NCBI GenBank assembly: GCA_964573295.1
Contig: CAZNJE010000011.1
Coordinates: 1 to 64,000, forward strand
DNA: 64,000 nucleotides
Source of the DNA: CAYQJL01 sp964573295
GTDB taxonomy: Bacteria > Eisenbacteria > RBG-16-71-46 > CAIMUX01 > WJJG01
Direction of reading: 5' to 3'
Positions 23,091 to 32,405 of this stretch are shown here, piece by piece. The position numbers and the translations under genes were made by a program. Position 1 is the stretch's first letter. Each line of letters starts with the position of its first letter. The notes beneath the pieces are model-generated. The model was not told where the DNA came from. It ran no database searches and worked only from the letters and a program-made list of their open reading frames with translations.

Positions 23091-24251
23091 CTAGAAGGCG
23101 AACCAGGTCGAGCCGGTGATCCGCTGGCCGTCCCAATCGATGGTATCGCCGTTGGCATCCTCGCCCTGCTCGGTCATGAAGTGCATCACCTCGACGCCCA
23201 TCCCCATGTGCTTGTTCATCTGCAGCTTCACATTGCCGAAGATGACCGTGTTCTTGGTGTAGGGAATGCCGTCTTCCAGGCCGGTGGCGTCGTCCTCGTC
23301 GGGATCGTCCATGCCCCCGCCGACGTTGATACTCACCTTCGGGGTGGCTTGGAAACTCAGGCTGGCGAATCCGCCCGTCGCGGCGATCTCCCGGCCCTCG
23401 TCGTCGGCATCGTCCGGGTGGCTCGGATTGTACTCGAACCCGTAGTGGATGAACTCCTCACCGATCGCCGCGCCCGTATAGAACTCTCCCGTGAGCGTGA
23501 TCTGCTCAGTGAACGGAAGATTGAACTCGACGGCCGCCAGATAGGGCGCGTAGTCGATGCTGTCGACTTCCACCGAGCGGAAGCCGCCCCCGACCGCGAC
23601 CATGCCCTTGCCGTTCAGAAAGCCGTGGTAGGCCACCCGGCCCAGCAGCCAGGGCAGGCGTTCCTGGGTGTCGGTGTCGCTCTGCACGCGGTGCTTCATC
23701 GCCGAGGCCAACAGCTCCAGACCGCTGTCCATCTTGTAGCGCGCGGTGATCTGCGGCACGCGCCACCACAGGTTGCCGCCCCAGGAGAGGATTCCGAAGT
23801 CAATGGTCGCCGGATTCTGCTGGGCGACCGGGATCCAGTCCTGTCCAGCCCGTAAGCTGAACCCACCCTTCTGCGTGAAGGCGTAGCCCAGCCGCAAGCG
23901 CGGCAGGAGATTGTTGCTGGCGTTGTCGCCATAGAAGTCGATCTCCATCACCGCGCCGCAGGTGCGCTCGCCGTCGGCCAGATGGCCCTTGAAGCCGAAC
24001 CGCGTGTCCCGCGGGTTGAAGTTCAGCTCTCCGTCGTAATCGTCCGGATCGCTCGAGATGTAGGAGGCGAAGTCGGTGTAGCCGCGCAGATTCGCGGTAT
24101 CGTAGTGGACATCGAACTTCGAGCGCCCCCAGAGCTGGAGGTCCACCTTGCTCTCGACCTCGGCTGCGAGAGCCACGGGGCCGATCGTCGCACCGCACAG
24201 CACGAGCGCGGCCGCCGCCGCGATCAGGATCCCATGAGTCCGTCTTGACAT
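23091..24251 (-). CDS. Outer-membrane porin-like beta-barrel
   Basis: The 386-residue protein has a signal peptide (GILIAAAAALVLCGATIG, cleavage after VALA) and then alternating beta strands typical of a 16-strand porin: VDLQLWGRSKFDVHYDT, RFGFKGHLADG, AVMEIDFYGD, FSLRAGQDWIPV, PWLLGRVAYHGFL, ITLTGEFYTGAAIG. It ends in Phe (ITGSTWFAF), the usual sign for insertion by the BAM complex. The pattern resembles DcaP-like or alginate-porin families, but no substrate can be named. It is followed downstream by the HD-GYP/CarH remnants and is probably monocistronic. Confidence 0.75.
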   Translation of the reverse strand: MSRRTHGILIAAAAALVLCGATIGPVALAAEVESKVDLQLWGRSKFDVHYDTANLRGYTDFASYISSDPDDYDGELNFNPRDTRFGFKGHLADGERTCGAVMEIDFYGDNASNNLLPRLRLGYAFTQKGGFSLRAGQDWIPVAQQNPATIDFGILSWGGNLWWRVPQITARYKMDSGLELLASAMKHRVQSDTDTQERLPWLLGRVAYHGFLNGKGMVAVGGGFRSVEVDSIDYAPYLAAVEFNLPFTEQITLTGEFYTGAAIGEEFIHYGFEYNPSHPDDADDEGREIAATGGFASLSFQATPKVSINVGGGMDDPDEDDATGLEDGIPYTKNTVIFGNVKLQMNKHMGMGVEVMHFMTEQGEDANGDTIDWDGQRITGSTWFAF

Positions 24252-24496
24252 GTTCTAGCCTCCTCGTCGAACTCCCTTGCCCGTTTGCTCCCAGCCCGCA
24301 CCTCGGATGCGGATGTTGGACAGCGAATCGAGCTATCGCTACCACAGCAGGGGTGCGTATACGACCCGATTTCTCCAAGTCCTTGATTTTTGTGGAGTTC
24401 GGGGCCGTCCGTTCGTCGCTGATATGGGACGAAACGTGGAGTTCGGACAGGATCACGGGGTAGGGACAGCAGCCGGTGGGGTGTCATCTGCGCGTA

Positions 24497-27490
24497 TCAA
24501 GCGCCCTGTCCGTTCCAGGGACGGTCCGGCTTCATCACCACACCGGTACCGGTGCGGCCGTCGACCAGGATACCGAGCGGCCGTTCGAAACGCAGGTGAC
24601 GAACGTAGGTGCCCTCATGCATGGCGGGCTGCGCGTCGAGCCAGGGTGAGTCCAGATGCGTCACCTTCTGCTCGCGCGCCAGTGTGAAGTAACCGATGCC
24701 GAAGCTCGTCAGATTCTGGAAGAAGTGGGTGCCCTGCGACGGCGTGACCCGGATGTCCTTGAGCTCATTCTCGACGATGCAGCCCACGCCCGAGATCTGC
24801 GCCCAGCTCACCGGGATGCCCAGCCAGTGATCCGCGCTGCCCCACCGGCCGGGGCCGATCAGCAGGTACGGGCGCTTCTCAGCCTTGAGCTTGCCGTTGA
24901 ACTGACCCACCTCGGTGGCGATCTCTACGGTCTTCCCGCGGTCGAAGCGATCCGGCGCGACGTAGAGCACATCGTAGATGTCCTCGAAGTACCCATGCCC
25001 CAGCGCGGAACTGGTCATGCAGATCGTGTCATCGGCCGCGACGTCCGATAGATCGAGGGACTCGGTGGCCGTGCCGAAGACCAGCGGCCGGATCTGCAGA
25101 AAAGCGAATTCGTGCGGCGCATCGTTCTGCTGGCTGAGCGTCAGGGCGAACTCGATCTCGACGTGACAGGAGAACCCGGCGCGCCCCACGTCCAGCAAGA
25201 ACCGCAACACCTCGGCCAGTGGGAAGGCATCGCCGGAGAGCATGCCCGCCATCGTGACCAGCTTGATACCCTTGCGGTGGGCACCCTCGTAGATGCGGTC
25301 GTTCTCGGGCGAGTAGACCGAGGCCACCGGGGGCAGGGTGCCGTGGGCCTCGGCTACGTCCAGACCCAGCAGGGTGATGTTCTGGGCGCAGGTGCGGTTG
25401 CCGGTGACGGCCGGGCACCCCCGCATGTCCAGCGCATAGAACTCGCGCTGGGCGTTCTCGAGATAATCCTCCACGGAGGAAAACTGATACAATCGCTGCG
25501 GATGCTTTGGCGAGAAGCGCACACACCGGCCCCCATCGACCACCGTGCGGCCGAGCCCCAGGGCCACCGAGGCGACGCCGTCCTCCGGATTCATGCCTTC
25601 CATCGGGTAGTAGTCGTAGGAGCGGGCCACCCCGGCCGCGCTCGGATAGGCGTAGTCACCGTAGGTGCGTCCGGCGAGGCGCTGGATCACGACCGCCATC
25701 TTCTCTTCTTCCAGCCGGTTCGGGGTGGAATCGATGTAACTCTTCGAGTCGGCGTAATAGGTCGAGGCGTACACGAGCCGGATGGCGCGGCACAGCTCCT
25801 CGAGGCGCACCTCCAGGTCGGGATCGTTGTTCGGCAGCATGAAGGTGTCGTAGATGCCGGCGAAGGGCTGGAACGATGAGTCTTCCAGCAGGCTCGAGGA
25901 GCGCACCGCCAAGGGGTACTTCACGCGGGCAACGAACTCGCGCAGGGCCTCGACCGTGCCGGCCGGCAAGGGCGCCTCGAGGAAGGCGGAGCGGATCTGC
26001 TCGTCAGGCGCCTCGCTCAGTGCCAGTGCCGTCAATCCCGATTGTTCCATGAAGACGTCGAAAGCGCCGGTGGCGACCACCGCGGTGGGCGGAACCGCGA
26101 TGCGCACGAAGGGCACGTGACGCTCGATGTCGTGCGAGGTCATGAGGGAATTGAAGAAGGCCAGGCCCCGGCCCTTGCCTCCCAGCGATCCCGTGCCGAT
26201 GCGCGTGTACAGGCTCTGCGGATCGAAGGTCTCCCGCGAAAACTCCGCCACCAGCCCGGCGTGGCTTTCCTCGCGATAGGCGCTCAACGCCAGAAGCAGG
26301 TAGCGTCTCAGATCCTCGGGGCTCGGAAACTCCTCGGGCGTGCGCGGCCGCAGCGCCTTGGCGAGATCGAATTCGGTGCGCGCCATCAGCCAGGTGGAGA
26401 AGTCGTTGCGGTTGGCGTGATACACCAACGAATCCTCGGGGATCGCACGCAGGCCCTCCGCCAGGCTGCGCAGGGTGTTGGCCTTGGCGAGAACGGTGCC
26501 GTCGGGCCGGCGGAAGACGAACGATCCGAAGCCCAGCTCGGCCCGCATGAAACTCCGCACCTCGCGCAACAGGGTCGGCGACTTCTTGTACGCGAAGGCC
26601 AGGCTCCGTTCGGCGGCCAGTCCGGCATTCTCCTCCTCGCTGGACTGCATGAGGATCGAGAGGTGCGGATCCTCCCGGCGGATCATCTCGGCGAAAGCCA
26701 GGCCCGCCCCGCCGTCGGTGCGGCCGGCGCGAGGGAAGCGCGCGTCCAGGATGAGGCCCAGGATGTGTTCGCGATGCCGGCGGTAGAGCCCTTCGCCTTC
26801 CTCGTAGCTGGTGGCGATCTGGATCTTGGGACGGGCCCGCATGCGCAGAAGCTTCTGCATGCGGTTGACGCCGTCGGCCATCAGGCCTTGGGTCTGTTCC
26901 ATGATCTCCGTGTACAGAAGCGGCAGGTAGGCCGAGTAGAACCGCACCGAGTCCTCGACCAACAGGATGCTCTTGACCCCGGCGATTTCGGCGTCGTGCT
27001 CGGCGTTACGCGCATCCTCGATGAGCTTGATGATCGCCAGGAAGATGCGGGCATCGCCCTGCCAGACGAAGATCCGGTCCACGCCCGAATCCTCCCGTTC
27101 CTGGAGGAGGGAGAGTTCGCGCGTGTCGTGCGCCAGCAGGATGACCGGCAGGCTGGGCGAGGCGTCCTTGATGGCCCGGCCGAACTCGAAGACGTCCATG
27201 TCGCCCACCCGCGGCATCGTGATGAGCAGATCCGGCACGCTTTCCTTCACGCTGTCGATGGCTTCGTTGGCTGTCGTGACCCGGGTGATCGTGGGCGCGC
27301 TGCTGAGATTCAGGTCCAGATACTCGGAGAACAGCAGCTCGGTCAGGCTGCCGTCCTCCTCGAAGGTGAACGAGTCGTACAGGCTCGAGACCAACAAGAT
27401 GCGGCGCACGCGCCACGGCCGTAGTTGGGCGTAGGAGATACGGGTCTCCGGCCGGCGGCCGGCGATGCTGTCCAGCGATCGAAATTGCAC
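24497..27490 (-). CDS. REC-REC-PEP-synthase-like (ATP-grasp) protein
   Basis: I start at the GTG at 27490, 13 bp after the sulfatase stop, giving 997 residues. Residues about 25-160 are a degenerate receiver domain whose phosphoacceptor site reads LLITMPRVGD, with no Asp. Residues about 170-330 are a second receiver with LVEDS and LILDARF. From about 430 comes the ATP-binding half of PEP synthase/PPDK: TGSLGGKGRGLAFF, LAVRSSSLLEDSSFQPFAG, KMAVVIQRLAG, FLQIRPLVFG. The phosphohistidine (TSH) and PEP-binding domains are missing. Instead a C-terminal module has LIGPGRWGSADHWLG and SQGTHFFQNL. Two paralogues lie at 42087 and 45332. The reaction is unknown. Confidence 0.75.
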   Translation of the reverse strand: MQFRSLDSIAGRRPETRISYAQLRPWRVRRILLVSSLYDSFTFEEDGSLTELLFSEYLDLNLSSAPTITRVTTANEAIDSVKESVPDLLITMPRVGDMDVFEFGRAIKDASPSLPVILLAHDTRELSLLQEREDSGVDRIFVWQGDARIFLAIIKLIEDARNAEHDAEIAGVKSILLVEDSVRFYSAYLPLLYTEIMEQTQGLMADGVNRMQKLLRMRARPKIQIATSYEEGEGLYRRHREHILGLILDARFPRAGRTDGGAGLAFAEMIRREDPHLSILMQSSEEENAGLAAERSLAFAYKKSPTLLREVRSFMRAELGFGSFVFRRPDGTVLAKANTLRSLAEGLRAIPEDSLVYHANRNDFSTWLMARTEFDLAKALRPRTPEEFPSPEDLRRYLLLALSAYREESHAGLVAEFSRETFDPQSLYTRIGTGSLGGKGRGLAFFNSLMTSHDIERHVPFVRIAVPPTAVVATGAFDVFMEQSGLTALALSEAPDEQIRSAFLEAPLPAGTVEALREFVARVKYPLAVRSSSLLEDSSFQPFAGIYDTFMLPNNDPDLEVRLEELCRAIRLVYASTYYADSKSYIDSTPNRLEEEKMAVVIQRLAGRTYGDYAYPSAAGVARSYDYYPMEGMNPEDGVASVALGLGRTVVDGGRCVRFSPKHPQRLYQFSSVEDYLENAQREFYALDMRGCPAVTGNRTCAQNITLLGLDVAEAHGTLPPVASVYSPENDRIYEGAHRKGIKLVTMAGMLSGDAFPLAEVLRFLLDVGRAGFSCHVEIEFALTLSQQNDAPHEFAFLQIRPLVFGTATESLDLSDVAADDTICMTSSALGHGYFEDIYDVLYVAPDRFDRGKTVEIATEVGQFNGKLKAEKRPYLLIGPGRWGSADHWLGIPVSWAQISGVGCIVENELKDIRVTPSQGTHFFQNLTSFGIGYFTLAREQKVTHLDSPWLDAQPAMHEGTYVRHLRFERPLGILVDGRTGTGVVMKPDRPWNGQGA

Positions 27491-27503
27491 GGTGTGCCCT
27501 TTG

Positions 27504-30011
27504 CTATTGCGACAGAATCTGCAGGTTCCTTCGGATGCCCTCGGCCATCTCCGGTGTCGGATCGAGTTGCAGGGCCGTCTCCCAGGCTTCCCGGGCCTCG
27601 GCATTGCGTCCCAGCATGGCATGGGCCACGCCCTTGTCCACGTACAGACCCACCGAACGCAGGCCCATCTGCTCGGCCCGTTCGAGATAGCCCAGCGCCT
27701 CGGCCGGCTGGTTCATCCCCCGGTGAACCGCTCCGATCTTCGCGTAGGCTTCGGCATTGTCGGGCGCACGGCCGAGTGACTGCTCGTAGAGCCGCAGGGC
27801 GGCGGGGAGGTTGCCTTCGATCTCCCGGATCACCGCCAGCCGGAAACAGGCCACCGGTTCGGCCGGATCGATCTCGAGCGCGCGCGTCATGTCCGCCTCC
27901 ACCCGGGGCAACAGTGCGCGGGCTTGCTCTGTCTGCCCGCTCTCGCGCAAGTCCTGTGCCTTCATCCAGGTCAACTCCCCCCGCATGGCGAGCGCGCTGG
28001 GAACGTCGGGGGTGGACGCCAGGATCTGATCGACCAGCTCCTCGACCAGTTCCAGGCGTGCAGCAGCCCACTCGAAGCGGGCCATCCTGAGCAGGGGCGT
28101 GACGTCATCAGGATCCTCTTCCAGCATCTCCCGCAGCAGCTCCCGGGCATCCTCCTCGCGATCGAGCTGCATGAGAAGCTGCGCCTTGACGCTCAGCACC
28201 CGCGTGCTGGCCGGATCGTCCTCCAGAGCCAAGTCGATCAGCTCCTTCGACTCGTCCACGCGATCGGTCATCATGGCCGCCTGGGCCACATAGAGCAGCG
28301 CGTCCCTGTCATGGGGCAGCTTCGCCAGCACTTTGCGCCCGGCACCGTAGGCCTCCTCGTAGCGCTTGGCGTTGATGCTGGCCTGCGCGAGGAAACGCAG
28401 GGCCACCGTGTTTTCGGGTTCTTCGGCCAACACGCTCTGCAGCAGCTCGATGGCCTGCACGGGTTGGTTCATGGTGACGTTGCGGGCCCGGTTGATCTTG
28501 CGCACCAGATGCATCAGGTACTTGGGGTCCTTGTTCGTGTCCTGCTCGGCTTTCGGCGCCGATCCCGACAGGTAGCCCAGACTGCGCAGGCGGTCGAGTG
28601 TGCCTGGGTCGATGTCTTGGGCTTCCGCGGTAGCCTCGGTGTCTTCGCCTGTGAAGAGTTCGCACCAGGCTTCCAGACGACCGGCGATCTCGGGATGCTC
28701 GTGATAGACGTTGACCTGTTCGTTGGGGTCCTTCTCCAGATCATAAAGTTCGGACTCCGGCGCCCGGATGTAGGTCCAGCGCTCGGTGCGGATGCCACGC
28801 AGGTCGCTCCAGCCGTACTCGAGGGCCGGGGTGAGTGATTCCATGTAGGCCACCTTGGGGCCGTCCCAGTCGCCCGCGAGCAGCGGCAGCAGGCTGGATC
28901 CGCTGGCCGGCAGCAGATCCTGCCGCAGGCCGACGGCATTGAGCATCGTCGGCGCCAGATCCCGTGCCGAGACCAGATCGGGCGGGCGGCGTCCCCGAAT
29001 CTGCTCGGGCGCCAGGACGTCCCACCCGCGTGGGGGGAGCAGCAGCAGCGGCGCGTCCTGCGAAACACGGTAGATGAGCATCCCGTGCGCGGGCTCACCG
29101 TGGTCTCCCAGTGCCTCGCCGTGATCGGCCACGATCACCACCCACGTGTTCTCGATCAGGCCCTCGCGCTCGAAGAACTCGTAGAGCCTGCGCACATGGG
29201 CGTCCATGTAGGCGATCTCTCCGTCGTACGGGAACCCGAACCGCTGCCCGTAGGGGTCCGGCGGAGTGTAGGGATAGTGGGGATCGTAGTAGTGCGCCCA
29301 GTGAAAGAAGGGCTTCTGGGCATGCTCCCGCAGGTACTCGATCGACAGGTCGGTCACATCCTCGGCCAGCCGCTCCACCACCGCATCCTCGCCCCGGACC
29401 TGGGGGGGGAAGTCGTCGTCGTAGTGGTCGAAGCCCTGGGCAATCCCGAACTCCTTCTCGAGCGGCATCGCGCCCACCACCGCACTGGTGGCGTACCCCT
29501 GCGACTTGAGCGCCTCGGCCAGGGTCACCAGCGTCGAGTCGAGGACGAAGACGCCGTTGGTCCGCACCCCGTGCTCGGTGGGATTGAGGCCGGTCAGGAT
29601 CGTGGCGTGGGAGGGGAGGGTGATCGGAACCGAGACCACGGCATTCTCGAACAGGGCCCCGCGCGCCGAGACCTCATCTAGGAAAGGCGTGATGGGAAGG
29701 TGGTACCCATAGACGCCCAGACGGTCCTGGCGGGTGGTGTCGAGCGTGATCAGCAGGAGGTTCCAGGGGCCGCCCTCATCGGTGCCGGCCAGCCAGGGCT
29801 GCTCGATCGGGCCGGGCTCGGGGATGTCGGAGAGGGGATCCGGGCTGCACCCGGCCAGGAGGCACCCGGCCAGGAGGCTTCCGGCCATGAGGCACCCGGC
29901 CAGGAAGTACGCGCCCAGGAGGTGGCTTGCCAGGAGGCGCCCGGGCCGGATGCTGCCGGCCACGGATTCTGTGCCTCGACGCACCAATGTAGCTGTGCCA
30001 AACCTGCACAT
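27504..30011 (-). CDS. Sulfatase-fold lipoprotein with C-terminal TPR repeats
   Basis: The ATG at 30011 gives 835 residues. The signal is unusual, built from six near-identical pentapeptides with three possible lipobox cysteines. Residues about 80-430 are an alkaline-phosphatase/sulfatase fold: LLITLDTTRQDRLGVYGY (metal-binding Asp), SVPITLPSHATILTG at the nucleophile position, HWAHYYDPHYPYTPP, and VVIVADHGEALGDHGEPAHG. The nucleophile motif has Thr where sulfatases have formylglycine Cys or Ser, so a phosphodiester or phosphonate substrate is as likely as a sulfate ester. From about 520 to the end are TPR repeats (ALYEQSLG-like, AEAYAKIGAVHRGMNQPAEA). It leads an operon with the REC-REC protein. 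Confidence 0.8.
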   Translation of the reverse strand: MCRFGTATLVRRGTESVAGSIRPGRLLASHLLGAYFLAGCLMAGSLLAGCLLAGCSPDPLSDIPEPGPIEQPWLAGTDEGGPWNLLLITLDTTRQDRLGVYGYHLPITPFLDEVSARGALFENAVVSVPITLPSHATILTGLNPTEHGVRTNGVFVLDSTLVTLAEALKSQGYATSAVVGAMPLEKEFGIAQGFDHYDDDFPPQVRGEDAVVERLAEDVTDLSIEYLREHAQKPFFHWAHYYDPHYPYTPPDPYGQRFGFPYDGEIAYMDAHVRRLYEFFEREGLIENTWVVIVADHGEALGDHGEPAHGMLIYRVSQDAPLLLLPPRGWDVLAPEQIRGRRPPDLVSARDLAPTMLNAVGLRQDLLPASGSSLLPLLAGDWDGPKVAYMESLTPALEYGWSDLRGIRTERWTYIRAPESELYDLEKDPNEQVNVYHEHPEIAGRLEAWCELFTGEDTEATAEAQDIDPGTLDRLRSLGYLSGSAPKAEQDTNKDPKYLMHLVRKINRARNVTMNQPVQAIELLQSVLAEEPENTVALRFLAQASINAKRYEEAYGAGRKVLAKLPHDRDALLYVAQAAMMTDRVDESKELIDLALEDDPASTRVLSVKAQLLMQLDREEDARELLREMLEEDPDDVTPLLRMARFEWAAARLELVEELVDQILASTPDVPSALAMRGELTWMKAQDLRESGQTEQARALLPRVEADMTRALEIDPAEPVACFRLAVIREIEGNLPAALRLYEQSLGRAPDNAEAYAKIGAVHRGMNQPAEALGYLERAEQMGLRSVGLYVDKGVAHAMLGRNAEAREAWETALQLDPTPEMAEGIRRNLQILSQ
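29847..29936 (-). repeat. Six 15-bp repeats encoding the sulfatase signal peptide
   Basis: Codons 26-55 of the sulfatase-TPR gene consist of six 15-base units, each coding a pentapeptide of the LLAGC type (others read LLASH, LLGAY, FLAGC, LMAGS). The membrane segment and lipobox were thus made by tandem duplication. Confidence 0.8.
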
Positions 30012-30284
30012 GCTGGAATGCTCCCTTTCTCTATCGTGACGCCTGATATTCCCTCGCCGCTCCCGGACGCGTCCGGTTTGCGCCCGGACCGGGGTTTGCC
30101 GCCGGCCTCCCAGGCTCCGTGCTCGCCGCCGGTCCATTCCGCCGGCTCCGTGCTCGCCGCCCCGAATTCCCTCGAGCCCAAGCCTGCCTTACCCCCTCCT
30201 GGAAAGAAAGCGCCAATCCGGGCAGGATAACCGGGCAGGACAACCGGGCAGGCCCAGTGGGCTTGGGGACAGAGCCGGCGGCGC

Positions 30285-30638
30285 TCAGGCTCCCCGGGGT
30301 GGCTCGTACCGTTCGTAGTAACCCAGGAGCTCGCCGGTTTGGTCGCGCACGGCCCGCATGTAGATCCGGTACTTTTCGTTGTCGGTAATCAAGCGCTCGT
30401 CTTCGCCGCCGCGCAGTGCCTCGAGCACCTCGAGCATCATCTGCTGGGACTGCGGGTTGTGGCAGTCCAGCAGAGAGCGTCCCAGCAGGCCCGCGCCCTC
30501 GCTGTAGTGGAGGGTCGCGGCTTCGTTCAAGAACAGGATCCGGTGCTCGGTATCGGCGACAAGCACAGGGTCCTTCATGCTGTCAAGTGCAGCGGCCAGG
30601 AACGATACCGGCTCGCCGGCCAGCGGGTCCAGATGCAT
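30285..30638 (-). CDS. Single PAS-domain protein
   Basis: The 117-residue protein is one PAS domain with little else: AALDSMKDPVLVADTEHRIL (first strand pair), FLNEAATLHYSEGAGLLGRS (the N-E-A-A helix and LLGRS loop), and RIYMRAVRDQTGELLGYYER (last two strands). Stand-alone PAS proteins sense small molecules or redox state and signal to partners; neither ligand nor partner can be told here. The ATG at 30638 follows a weak GGGGG site. The gene diverges from tldD across 318 bp. Confidence 0.75.
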   Translation of the reverse strand: MHLDPLAGEPVSFLAAALDSMKDPVLVADTEHRILFLNEAATLHYSEGAGLLGRSLLDCHNPQSQQMMLEVLEALRGGEDERLITDNEKYRIYMRAVRDQTGELLGYYERYEPPRGA

Positions 30639-30956
30639 GCGGTCCCCCAGGATAGACGTGAAACGAATCCGGTTTCGTGAGCGTACACCTTCCTATTGTC
30701 CTCGGGAGTCGAGGCAGGCGTCAACCATCGCCCGTCCCGGGGATTACCGTGTCCCCGGGCAACCGCGAGGCCAGCAGCCCGGCCAGCAGCCCGGGCAGCG
30801 GTCCGACCAGCAGCCGGGCCGGCAGCCGGGACGAGACGCCTATCATCCCATCTTGGCAGCCGCGGCCGCAATGCGGTAGGCTCTTTGGCTGGTCACGATC
30901 GTCCGCCGTGCGCATCGCCCCCCCGGCGCGGCGGGTCACGCGATAAGGAGGAAAGC
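30639..30956. other. Divergent intergenic region with short GC-rich repeats
   Basis: The stretch between the PAS and tldD genes holds imperfect copies of a 12-base unit, GGCCAGCAGCCC, from about 30769 to 30830. No gene is supported, and no clear promoter hexamers are visible. AAGGAGGA at 30945-30952 is the tldD ribosome-binding site. Confidence 0.5.
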
Positions 30957-32390
30957 ATGTTCGAAGGCTTGAAGGAGAGATTCCAGCGCGTCGTTCCGGC
31001 GAGCGGCTTCTGTTCGCTGCGGGCGGTGCGGGAGATCAACGAGATCGTGCAGGTGAGGCAGAACGTCCTCCAGCCGATCCAGCGCTACGAAGACCAGGGC
31101 GTCATGGTCACCGTCATTGACGGCGGAGGCTATGGGTACGCGTCCACCTCCGATCTTTCCGAGGCGGGTCTGCGGGCGGCGGTTGAACAGGCGCAGATCT
31201 GGGCGACGCTCTCGGCTGGGCGGGCCGTGTTCGACTACGGCAAGGTGGCCATGCCGCACCCGAAGGGCAGCCATCGTTCCCCGATCGAGACCACGTGGGA
31301 CTCGGTCTCGCTGGGCGAGAAGATCGATCTCGTCAAGCAACAGTGCGAAGGGCTCAAGATCGACGATCGCGTCGCCGACTTCACCGCCTCGCTATGGCAC
31401 ATCCGCAGCGACTCGCTCTATCTGACCAACGAGGGGGGTGAGGTGCACCAGGAGCTTCAGCGCCTCCTGCCGATTCTGCGCGTGACGGCCGCCGAGGGGA
31501 CCGAGTCGCAGACCCGCACATTGGGCGCCGGCTCCTACGCGTTGCAAGGCGGGATGGAGATCCTCGATCAGGTGGGCTTCAAGACCGAGGGCCCGCGCCT
31601 GGCGCAAGAGGCGGTCGAGCTGCTGTCGGCCCCCAATTGTCCGACCGGGACCATGGACCTGCTTCTGGCGCCCGACCAGATGCACCTGCAAATCCACGAA
31701 TCGATCGGCCATCCGCTCGAGATCGACCGCATCCTGGGTGATGAGCGCAACTACGCCGGCACCACCTTCGTCAAGCCCGAGTACATCGGCTCGTTCCGCT
31801 ACGGATCCGATCAGCTCAACATCACGTACGATCCCACGATCGACAACCAATGGGCGTCTTTCTCCTTCGACGATGACGGGCTCGAAGCCGAGAAGCTCTT
31901 CATCATAGAGAAGGGCATCCTGAAGCGCGCCCTCGGCGGCCTCATCTCGCAGACGCGCAGCGGGCTGCCGGGCGTGGCCACGACCCGCGCCGACGGCTGG
32001 CGCCGCCCGCCGATCGACCGGATGTCGAACCTCAATCTCGAGCCGGGTGAGGCGACCTTCGATGAGATGATCGGCTCGATCGAGAACGGTATCTACATGC
32101 AGACGAACACCTCCTGGTCGATCGACGACTCGCGGAACAAGTTCCAGTTCGGCTGCGAGATTGGCCGGGTGATCGAGAACGGGAAACTGGGCGGCATCGT
32201 CAAGAAGCCCAACTACCGCGGTATCTCGGGCACCTTCTGGAACAACCTGAAGATGGTGGGCGACCGGTCCACCTTCCGGGTGCTCGGTGTGCCCAACTGC
32301 GGCAAGGGCGAGCCGAACCAGATCATGAAGGTCGGTCACGCCTCGCCCGTGGCCCTGTTCGCGGACGTCGAAATCTTTGGTGGCGAGTAA
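30957..32390 (+). CDS. tldD: TldD-family metalloprotease subunit
   Basis: The 477-residue protein starts at ATG 30957 after AAGGAGGA. It matches TldD: an N-terminal domain ending GGYGYASTSDLSEAGLRAAV, the zinc motif H-E-x3-H in LQIHESIGHPLEIDRILG, and the conserved glycine-rich tail GRVIENGKLGGIVKKPNYRG and MKVGHASPVALFADVEIFGG. TldD with TldE forms a heterodimeric protease that trims unfolded peptides and leader peptides of modified peptides. tldE follows 15 bp downstream, so the two are co-expressed. No leader-peptide gene was found nearby. Confidence 0.92.
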   Translation: MFEGLKERFQRVVPASGFCSLRAVREINEIVQVRQNVLQPIQRYEDQGVMVTVIDGGGYGYASTSDLSEAGLRAAVEQAQIWATLSAGRAVFDYGKVAMPHPKGSHRSPIETTWDSVSLGEKIDLVKQQCEGLKIDDRVADFTASLWHIRSDSLYLTNEGGEVHQELQRLLPILRVTAAEGTESQTRTLGAGSYALQGGMEILDQVGFKTEGPRLAQEAVELLSAPNCPTGTMDLLLAPDQMHLQIHESIGHPLEIDRILGDERNYAGTTFVKPEYIGSFRYGSDQLNITYDPTIDNQWASFSFDDDGLEAEKLFIIEKGILKRALGGLISQTRSGLPGVATTRADGWRRPPIDRMSNLNLEPGEATFDEMIGSIENGIYMQTNTSWSIDDSRNKFQFGCEIGRVIENGKLGGIVKKPNYRGISGTFWNNLKMVGDRSTFRVLGVPNCGKGEPNQIMKVGHASPVALFADVEIFGGE

Positions 32391-32405
32391 GAAGGGAGGC
32401 CTACG

